Part shown: positions 7,789-13,590 of the stretch, one piece after another
Position numbering within the stretch: position 1 is the stretch's first letter
How the letters are laid out: the number at the start of each line of letters is the position of its first letter
Assembly (NCBI GenBank): GCA_016748015.1
Contig: JAAOMT010000173.1
Span: 1-13,590, forward strand
From: Geosiphon pyriformis
Taxonomy: Eukaryota; Glomeromycota; Glomeromycetes; Archaeosporales; Geosiphonaceae
DNA: 13,590 bases
Direction: 5' to 3'
Translations under genes and position numbers: made by a program
Notes under the pieces: generated by a model
What the model was told of the DNA's origin: nothing
Database searches by the model: none
What the model saw: the letters and a program-made list of their open reading frames with translations, nothing else

Positions 7789-8070
7789 TTAATCCCTTTC
7801 AGAATAATTCATTGTAGTGATAGAATTGCTTGTGTATCCAATACTAAAATACCTCCTGATTATATGTGTCCTTTGAACGTACAAGAAATATGCAATAAGA
7901 ACTTGAATTAAATCTATAAAAGGTATTTTACGACAGACATTAAAAATAATCATTGTGTTTGGCAATATGAAAAATTGAAGTACAAACGTGATAACAATCA
8001 TAACTATTTGAATAAAAGAACTAACTAACCCTGATACATCAGAATTTGTCGGAGATAAGAAAGCTTTAAA
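7789..8070 (-). CDS. Probable 3' exon of an unrecognised membrane protein
   Basis: A minus-strand frame is open from 8076 to the stop at 7789-7791 (about 95 codons). An in-frame ATG occurs at 8001, but the residues before it (KAFLSPTNSDVSGLVSSF) look equally protein-like, so the exon probably starts at a splice acceptor near 8071. The predicted protein has a hydrophobic segment (IQIVMIVITFVLQFFILP), a short polar loop with CRKIPF, a second hydrophobic segment (DLIQVLIAYFLYV), then a basic tail beginning QRTHIIRRYF. This suggests two membrane helices. Upstream exons may include 8406-8328 (hydrophobic TWLITVIACF, bounded by AG and GT), but the chain could not be resolved. Family unknown. Confidence 0.35.
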   Translation of the reverse strand, partial: FKAFLSPTNSDVSGLVSSFIQIVMIVITFVLQFFILPNTMIIFNVCRKIPFIDLIQVLIAYFLYVQRTHIIRRYFSIGYTSNSITTMNYSERD

Positions 8071-8168
8071 CTTGATTATTTAGCCGTTCTCCTTAGAGAT
8101 CCTTTCAAATATTTACTTTTGCCCAAGTACACAGGAAAAAGCTAAATTATAAAATTCTGACCATCGTG

Positions 8169-8176
8169 TGACGTCA
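8169..8176. promoter_or_regulatory. Perfect CRE-like palindrome TGACGTCA
   Basis: TGACGTCA is the consensus site for CREB/ATF-type bZIP factors. It stands about 100 bases upstream of the exon-like frame ending at 7789. A single 8-mer can arise by chance, and it may lie within an unrecognised gene, so a regulatory role is only a possibility. Confidence 0.2.
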
Positions 8177-8541
8177 TTAGTGTTATTTAGAACAGCAGTT
8201 CGGCCTTTCCCTTTTTTTCCGGAATTGTTGATTTCCCCTCCGAAAAACTATTTTTGATAAACAAAAAAGAATTTTCTAATATTGATAAACAAAAAGAAAT
8301 TTTTTAATTTATGTTAAGGGGTTTTACCAGTGAAACAAGCTATTACGGTAATCAACCAAGTTTTTAATTTTCCACAAAGTCCCAACCTGACTCGAATGAT
8401 TCTTTCCTTTATAATTTTCAAAATAAAATTATTTTTTGTTCAAATGAATTTTATCCTGGAATATTTTCTTGGATACTGAGAAACGTTCCTTCCCGAAGAT
8501 CACGTAACGTAGATCAAAATTGAACGCGTACAATTACGCTT

Positions 8542-8700
8542 TTATATAAATTTCGTTTTTTCACAAAGAAATATCTTCCTTCCCTTAAAAGTTTTTGATT
8601 TATGATGATCAAAAATCCCACGATTGACAATAATTTTTCCATGTTCACAACAGCATGTGATAATCAAAGTTGTCAAACCATGTTTTTTCGGGTACGACAT
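8542..8700 (-). CDS. Hypothetical 52-residue basic, Cys-containing open frame
   Basis: A frame from ATG at 8700 to TAA at 8542-8544 begins MSYPKKHGLTTLIITCCCEH and continues GKIIVNRGIFDHHKSKTFKG, with a CCC cluster and many Lys/His. Codon use and composition look coding against the AT-rich background. It could be a complete small protein or the first exon of a gene continuing toward 7789 on the same strand. No domain is recognised. Confidence 0.28.
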   Translation of the reverse strand: MSYPKKHGLTTLIITCCCEHGKIIVNRGIFDHHKSKTFKGRKIFLCEKTKFI

Positions 8701-8815
8701 TTTAAACGGTAAAATTTATCTCTTGTTGTGAATAAGACCAAATGGAGAGCACCGGGGCAAAATAATTGCTTATGAATTATGCATTGGCTTTGAACAAGTA
8801 ATATCTTTAGATTTC

Positions 8816-9212
8816 TCATTGTAGAAATATAATTGAAAATTGAAACTCATAAAGAAAGAGTTTCAACAACAAAGAAAATAATGGAGCCTTAATATCTTCA
8901 ATAATTTGGAAACGTCTTTTGTATTGCCTTTCAATAGCTTGTAATTTCTTACGATAATAGTGCTTTACTTTTTTTTTAAGAGTATTTTAGTAAATATTAT
9001 TTTTTTTCTTGGAAACTTAACGCGACCAATTCTAATAATGTTATTTATTATTGAATACATTGTCTTGGATTTCTGGTTTCAATGGATGCCATAATTATAA
9101 TATTTTAGAAAATAAAACTTACTAAACATAGAGCAGATGAGTATGCCTTTTCTTTCCTCAACTTTTGAGTAAAAAAAATATAAATCACTATGGTGGTGGT
9201 TGGAAATGGAAG
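8816..9212 (-). CDS. Candidate spliced minus-strand gene with a basic helical segment
   Basis: Two exon-like blocks are phase-compatible. Block 9212-9123 (SISNHHHSDLYFFYSKVEER, then KGILICSMF) ends at a perfect GTAAGT donor. Block 8967-8816 encodes KHYYRKKLQAIERQYKRRFQ, then IIEDIKAPLFSLLLKLF, and stops at 8816-8818. The intron would be 155 bases, with TTTACTAAAA 20-30 bases before its AG. An alternative is an ATG start at 9092 (MASIETRNPRQ) spliced at 9058/8968, which also keeps the phase. The acceptor follows nine A residues, which is unusual. The second block looks like a basic amphipathic helix followed by a hydrophobic one. No family is recognised and the 5' end is not identified. Confidence 0.33.
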
Positions 9213-9652
9213 CTAATACTCCTAGTCTTTAAAAGGTAGATAGAGCTTTATAGGCAAAATTTAAAAACACATCATCATCTTTTTCAAGACACTATAATTG
9301 CTTGGATTCAATATAGAAAAATTGACAACTCAGCGAACGTCAAAGAAGAATCAAATTAATCAAAAAAAAAGACAGCAATATAAAGACATCCATGATTGGT
9401 GACTCCCAATTCTACCCTGTTACTCAGGTATTTTGTCACTAACATGGATAATATTTTCTAAATTTTAATCTGCTATTAAAAATATTAGGACTTTTGCGCT
9501 ACTCGACATCTGGTCATATGCTGAATTTTTAGCACACCATCGTGATACCTAGTGTAGAAAAAATAAATAGTTGATAAGCAACAAGAAAAATATCAGGAGT
9601 GAGGCAAAACATGAGGTGCAAAAACATTTTTGAATGTAAAATTACAGTGTAA
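9213..9652. other. Mixed-composition stretch with short coding-like scraps
   Basis: A plus-strand scrap (9486-9551) reads FALLDIWSYAEFLAHHRDT before a stop. It follows an intron-like stretch at about 9437-9489 with CACTAAC and an AG end. The opposite strand is also briefly open. None can be assembled into a gene; they may be remnants. Confidence 0.2.
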
Positions 9653-9820
9653 AAATTTAAGCATATATTTATTGTAGTTACTTGGTTTATTCATGTTGTT
9701 GACACCACCACTACTTCAAACAAGCAAAAGAAGTTGCAAAAAGTTCGAAATTACAAGAGTGAAAAAATTTCCACCTCACAAATGGAAGCGGAGCTTAACC
9801 TGTCGATAATAAGGATCTAG
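9653..9820 (+). other. Start-less coding-like open frame
   Basis: A 55-codon frame reads DTTTTSNKQKKLQKVRNYKS and then EKISTSQMEAELNLSIIRI to a TAG at 9818-9820. The Lys/Ser/Thr-rich composition looks like a disordered or coiled region of a real protein. There is no ATG until near the end and no convincing upstream exon, so it could be a last exon or a relic. Confidence 0.22.
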
Positions 9821-10862
9821 TAAAAGATTTAAAGGTAATGATATACACGTAAACGGGAGCATGGTGGCATGTCTAGTGAATCCAATTATTATATTTTAAA
9901 ACATATCTAATATTTTAACTAAAATAACCTTTAACAATAAAATCTTGATACCAAATTTAACTGTTTACTTCTTTATAAATTATTGAAAGTTTTAAACAGT
10001 TCATATATTATACAAATATTCTAAATTCTTTTTTCAATTAATTACATGTAAAAATAATTTCGCTTTATAAACTTTATTTTAAAAAAAGTTTATTATATTT
10101 GATAAAAATATTTTTATAATTTAAATTTTTATTTCTCATTACTATCTTAATACAAAATTTTTTAAAAATTCCAAAAATTTGTTGATATTATTTGAATTTT
10201 AAAAAAAAATTTTGAGAACTTTTTATATTGATATAATTTATTTTCTGATTTTTCAAAAAAAATAATTTCAAAAAATTATAAAAATTTCAATAATCATATT
10301 TTCTTTTATTTTATTTGACTTTCAAAAGATAATGAATTTATTGTTTAAAATTAAAATATTTACTCTAAAATAGAAAGTTAATCTTATAAATTAAATAGTA
10401 ATTACATCTCAAAAGTTCTAAAGCTAGTAACTTCGAAACTCAAATGTGTTTTAATAGTTTTAATCAATATTTAACATCATCTCAACTCTTTCAAATTTAA
10501 TTGCAAGATAAAATAACATAGTAACAAATTACAACTGAATTTATTTAATATTTAGGCTTCTACTTTTTCTTTTTATAATATTTAAATGTTTTTGATTGCA
10601 TAAAATTTTTTAAATGAAAATTTTTTTAATTTAAAATGCTGAAATATTCATTTTAACATCTTTAAAATTTAAAATGCTGAATTATTTTAATTTTTTGAAA
10701 AATTACAAGTTTGTTTACTTTTTTATTTAACATTTTGTCTATAAAATTTAAATTTTTAACAAAAAAAAAAAGAATAAATACAAATGCAAAAATGAAAAAA
10801 AATTACAAATGAAAGAAGAATTAGAATGGGTGAAAATCTATATACTATATATACTTTAGATG
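9821..10862. other. AT-rich DNA, inner part of the right duplication unit
   Basis: No gene is seen. The block 10425-10448 and the TATATACTATATAT block near 10839-10852 match 1949-1972 and 1562-1575 in inverted orientation. This places the region as the diverged mirror of roughly 1560-1980. The rest is too AT-rich to align by eye. Confidence 0.5.
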
Positions 10863-10895
10863 CTCAATTATTAAACATAAAGTTTAATAATTGAG
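10863..10895. terminator. Perfect 14-bp hairpin just past the DUF1294 stop codon
   Basis: CTCAATTATTAAAC at 10863-10876 is perfectly complementary to GTTTAATAATTGAG at 10882-10895 across the loop ATAAA. It lies 3 bases beyond the stop codon of the minus-strand DUF1294 gene and contains ATTAAA, a common variant polyadenylation hexamer, on the sense strand. A role in 3'-end formation or RNA folding is inferred. It is absent from the degraded left copy. Confidence 0.7.
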
Positions 10896-10898
10896 TTT

Positions 10899-11638
10899 TC
10901 ATGAACAAAGTGATAATGAATTATTATATGATTGTTTAAGATGATAATTTATCGATGCTTTTTTCGGTACCTCAAACATAAGATAGAAAAGAAGCCATGT
11001 GAGGTTAAAGACAGTTGAAAATAGAGCTTTTACGATAAAAGATTCTTTTCGTATCTTGTGTCGACATGCTAAAAATTTAGAAATTAAAAATGTTTTAGAT
11101 GTTAAAAGAGACCTTTGATTAATAATAATATCTTTGGGTGAGCAGAAAATAATTGTTTACCAAACATGCTGAGCCACCCACCGAAAACCCCTAAGTTGTG
11201 AATGAAATATCATAAAAATTTTAATTAAAAAATATTTTCAATTGGAGTGTTTAGTACTTCTTATTCATAATTTCTTACCAGTTGTCCAAAGCCACAAAAG
11301 TAATTCACGTTCAGATGTTCGCCAATTTTGTAAAATTGATTGCTTTTTATCAAACCAAAAAACTAGCCAAGTCACTATATTTATTACAAGTATTGGGGGT
11401 GCTAGCTGTTGTACACCTATTATAAACACTCCTAAATGTTGTAGAAACGGCTAGTTTCTTAGTGAATAATTAAAGTTATGATTTGAAAAAAGAAACGCGA
11501 TTTTTTACCTTTAGAATGGTAGCCATGTTTTCTTGCTGTCATGTGCAAAATAGTTGCCGTTTTCAGAGTTTGATACGCCAACCATATAGTTAATATGACG
11601 CGTAAAGTAGAAAGTAAACTTTTTCGTGTTCGTCTCAT
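10899..11638 (-). CDS. DUF1294-family membrane protein, four exons, 160 residues
   Basis: Exons are 11638-11509, 11431-11279, 11190-11161 and 11068-10899. The introns are 77, 88 and 92 bases, all GT-AG and all phase 1, and the coding length of 483 bases is exactly 161 codons. The C-terminal two thirds carry the DUF1294 pattern: a membrane segment PPILVINIVTWLVFWF, then DKKQS, WRTSERELLLWLW, the Gly-rich turn GVFGGWLSMF, the core CRHKIRKESF and a second membrane segment STVFNLTWLLFYLMF. DUF1294 proteins usually have DK..A...WR.pE..L.....GG..G......HK..K..F. The function of the family is unknown. Exon 1 (MRRTRKSLLSTLRVILTIWL...) adds a basic N-terminus and probably another hydrophobic segment; the start at 11638 is the least certain part. 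It is transcribed away from the SDR gene of the same unit. Confidence 0.85.
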
Positions 11639-11740
11639 TTCTAGCTTTAGTTTATAATTGCTTGTGGAAATTTAGGAAATGATAATCTTTTTGCAAAATT
11701 GTTGAAAACTTTTGCCGCGTAAATTGGGCTCGAACTTGGT

Positions 11741-11760
11741 ATTTATTTATTTATTTATTT
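11741..11760. repeat. ATTT tetranucleotide run
   Basis: Five perfect ATTT units upstream (on the gene strand) of the DUF1294 start. Another short minus-strand open frame lies beside it at 11796-11921 (begins MRKGKVEAERFPINDWIH); it is too weak to call. Confidence 0.9.
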
Positions 11761-11967
11761 GTGTTTTTGCTGTATCGCTCGAAAATTAATAATCTTTATT
11801 CATTTTTCAATTGTTTGAGGGAAATTATTATTATTTCTATCATAGATTTGACATTTTTGATTATTGCATGAATCCAATCATTTATTGGGAACCTTTCCGC
11901 TTCCACTTTACCTTTTCTCATGACCTCCGCATTTTGACTAATAAGGCCTTTCTAAAATGAGAAATTT

Positions 11968-12253
11968 TCATATCTCTTCAATACTTCTATCATGAAAAGC
12001 CAGCATTTCTAACTAAACCAAAAAACAATAGTATTAACATCGACAATATCATTTAAAATTAATATTATACTCTCAATTACCTCTAAAGGTAACTTTTGAT
12101 TATCTTTTTGGTCTGTATAACAGTATAGGTTCTAAGTTGGAATTTGTAATAATTGTCATTAGTATATTGGGCGCTGGAATTACCTGGCATACGAATTTCT
12201 GGTGCTGTTTCCTTTTTCATACGTTCTAGCGCTTTTCTAGACAGTTGAGGCAT
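11968..12253 (-). CDS. Candidate small three-exon gene, unrecognised
   Basis: From ATG at 12253 the frame encodes MPQLSRKALERMKKETAPEI then RMP. A 71-base intron (12183-12113, GTAATT to ATACAG, with an internal TACTAAT branch-like motif) joins in phase to DQKDNQKLPLE (12112-12081). A second intron (12080-12013, 68 bases) leads to a short last exon ending at 11968; acceptance four bases later would end it at 11952 instead. The product would be 48-52 residues, charged and helix-prone. The correct phase, branch motif and intron sizes like those of the DUF1294 gene favour a real gene, but the last exon is uncertain. It might instead be the 5' end of a longer transcript running into the DUF1294 gene. 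Confidence 0.4.
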
Positions 12254-12471
12254 TCATCGTACATTAAATCAATCAGAACTGGTGACAGCATTGTTGATTT
12301 TCGGCTCGAAAGGGGATGTACCACGTTCATTATCACCTTTTAGTGTGTGATTTGGCTATCAAGTTCGATCAAAATGGTTTAGCTGTAATAAATAAAAATG
12401 ATGGATTCCTCGGTTTAAATGACATCGAAAAATTGCTGGTGCTCAGAAATGCGGTGATGGAAGCGGGGTAA
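12226..12471 (+). pseudogene. Coding-like stretch with conflicting frames, possibly a frameshifted gene
   Basis: The last part (ATG at 12316 to TAA at 12469-12471, 51 codons) reads CDLAIKFDQNGLAVINKNDG followed by FLGLNDIEKLLVLRNAVMEA, convincingly protein-like. Just upstream two other frames look coding: one with SYIKSIRTGDSIVDFRLERG ending at 12340-12342, and one with TLNQSELVTALLIFGSKGDV ending at 12347-12349. The latter would run into the 51-codon frame if the short GT run at 12342-12348 were two bases longer. Acceptor-like CTTTTCTAG lies at 12232-12240. The choices are a pseudogene with an indel, a spliced gene, or a sequencing error. The family is not recognised, and the left unit has no counterpart. 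Confidence 0.35.
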
Positions 12472-12718
12472 AATTTGCAGACGCATCGTTGATATTGCAA
12501 TGTGTCAAATCAATTACATTTTGGTTTCACGGCTTGTGCCACAAAAGTTTGTGTGTGACTCTGTAAAATGAATTATGAACAATGATTACTGTAAAGTGCT
12601 TGAGAATTGTTTTCGTATATTCAAATTTTTTAATCTAAATTTTTTGTAGGAAAAAGCGGTGTGATTCGCGACAATTAGAGTGATAGAGCCTCGGATTTTT
12701 TTCTTTATCTTGCCTTTT
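12472..12718. other. Intergenic DNA upstream of the right SDR gene, nothing recognised
   Basis: Moderate composition, no frame of interest. It has no counterpart in the left unit, which jumps directly from the diverged upstream repeat to the DUF1294 tail. Confidence 0.4.
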
Positions 12719-12929
12719 AGATAGGTCAGCAAGTAGGAAATGTAATTTCCTTTAACTTCTAAATTAAGTAAATAACTTCACTCAAATAAACTATTGTTAC
12801 AAAATTAGGAGGCAACATAGATATCTAAAAATCAGGAAAATCTTAAAGCTAATTAAAGCCTTAAAATAACTCGCACGGTCTTTGAATCACAAGTTTACCG
12901 TTTTCTCAACTATGTTTATCTGCCATTGT
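12719..12929. repeat. Diverged inner segment of the inverted duplication, right copy
   Basis: This is the mirror of 1135-1380, with the same ordered blocks (GCAAGTAGG, ACTCAAATAAACTATTGTT, ACTCGCACGGTCTTT, TTATCTGCCATTGT). It is shorter than the left copy mainly because the TTGA run and flanking bases are missing. Only about 48 bases separate it from the near-identical arm. Confidence 0.85.
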
Positions 12930-12977
12930 TCTGCACACATTTTTCCTAAGCTTTTTTATTAATTATATCATATAAAT

Positions 12978-13590
12978 TACTATTACAAATACTATTGCTC
13001 GAAACGTCGACAAGTATTTCTTTTAATTTATCAGTCAGGTAATAGATCTGAGTGTTGACTTACTTTATGGAAAAAGTAATTAGTAATCAAATTAAGGATG
13101 ACGATGAAAGGATTATTAATTAATTGCGTAGACCTATTAATCTAATCACTATAAAATGATGTCGCGTCACTATATTACTAAAACTAAGTTTCATAAAATC
13201 GACTCGAAATGGTTGCAAAAAATACTCGCGTCATTATCGTAACTGGAGCTGTACGTTATTTTTAAGAATTCACGTTGTCTAAACGAGTGGGCATTAATCC
13301 TTGAAAATGTTAATTAATAAATTCTAAACTTTGGTTTCAACAGAATAAGGGAATCGGTAAAGCAATAGTCAAAGGTATTGCTAAAGAATATGCTCATGAC
13401 CAGCCTGGAGCCTCTCAAAAACTCGTCATCTATCTCACGGCACGAGATACGGAACGTGGAACCCTGGCTCTTCAAGAATTAAGCTCAGAATTAGAAAAGG
13501 ATCGAGTATTAGTCTCTGATGGCGGCTTAGTTGAAATTAAATTTTTTCAACTAAATGTTATCGATGATGAAAGCGTTAGGGAGTTTAAAA
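12978..13590. repeat. Right arm of the near-perfect long inverted repeat
   Basis: Reverse complement of 1-613 with one mismatch (13070). It includes 231 bases of SDR upstream DNA, exon 1, the whole intron and the start of exon 2. The intron and non-coding DNA are as conserved as the exons, so selection on protein cannot explain the identity. Confidence 0.97.
13209..13590 (+). CDS. SDR-family carbonyl-reductase-like protein, 5' part, right copy (partial)
   Basis: Exact mirror of the left copy: exon 1 is 13209-13250, the intron 13251-13343 and exon 2 runs from 13344 past the window end. The 96 visible residues are identical to the left copy, with no coding difference. The TGANKGIG cofactor motif is formed across the splice, and the cofactor-domain strands LVIYLTARD and FFQLNV follow. 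The catalytic residues lie outside the window, so whether either copy is complete is unknown. In this unit the gene is divergent from the minus-strand genes at 12253 and 11638, with about 955 bases between the SDR start and the nearest minus-strand start. Confidence 0.9.

Noticed and set aside
11242-11454. Cys-rich plus-strand open frame (70 codons) resembling a small secreted protein
   Set aside because: It is the antisense of DUF1294 exon 2 and its flanking splice sites. It starts only with a TTG and has no signal peptide, so it is a shadow.
11722-11750. tRNA B-box-like GTTCGAGCC on the minus strand, and TTCGAATCC near 4950
   Set aside because: The flanking bases cannot form a T stem, and no A box or acceptor stem lies at the right distance for a tRNA.
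1-13590. Interpretation as a giant terminal-inverted-repeat transposon
   Set aside because: The arms contain an ordinary host SDR gene, no transposase or integrase was found inside, and no target-site duplication can be seen because the ends coincide with the window edge.

Overview
This window looks like nuclear DNA of an AT-rich, intron-bearing eukaryote, most likely a fungus; an arbuscular mycorrhizal (Glomeromycotina-type) genome is my best guess. The reasons are the very AT-rich background, abundant microsatellites (ATT, TTTTA, CTTT), and short genes split by GT-AG introns of roughly 70-95 bases. The species cannot be read from the sequence.

The dominant structure is a large inverted duplication. 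Bases 1-613 and 12978-13590 are reverse complements with a single mismatch (521 versus 13070). Each arm carries the 5' part of the same short-chain dehydrogenase/reductase (SDR, carbonyl-reductase-like) gene, transcribed outward and cut off by the window edge. Inward of base 613/12978 the similarity does not end but falls abruptly to a diverged level. 1135-1380 matches 12719-12929, 1410-1549 matches the last exon of a gene at 10899-11638, about 1562-1590 matches 10825-10852, and 1949-1972 matches 10425-10448. So an old inverted duplication seems to have had its outer SDR-bearing part kept, or made, nearly identical.

The right unit is the fuller one. Reading inward from the SDR gene it holds a plus-strand coding-like stretch with conflicting frames (about 12226-12471), a small candidate gene on the minus strand (11968-12253), and a four-exon minus-strand gene (10899-11638) for a 160-residue DUF1294 membrane protein. 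A perfect 14-bp hairpin lies 3 bases past that gene's stop codon. The left unit has lost everything between its SDR upstream region and the last DUF1294 exon, of which only a degraded tail remains. It also carries about 514 bases (614-1127) that the right unit lacks.

The unique centre (about 2000-10400) holds one well-supported two-exon gene of unknown function (5806-6314), whose intron is mostly a pyrimidine microsatellite. It also holds several weaker exon-like stretches (3883-3996, 4151-4385, 4858-5010, 6351-6521, 7789-8070, 8542-8700, 8816-9212, 9653-9820), separated by very AT-rich DNA in which I see no genes. Exon boundaries were read by eye from GT/AG sites and reading phase. Only the SDR, DUF1294 and 5806-6314 models are well supported. 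No tRNA, rRNA, CRISPR array or recognisable transposase was found.
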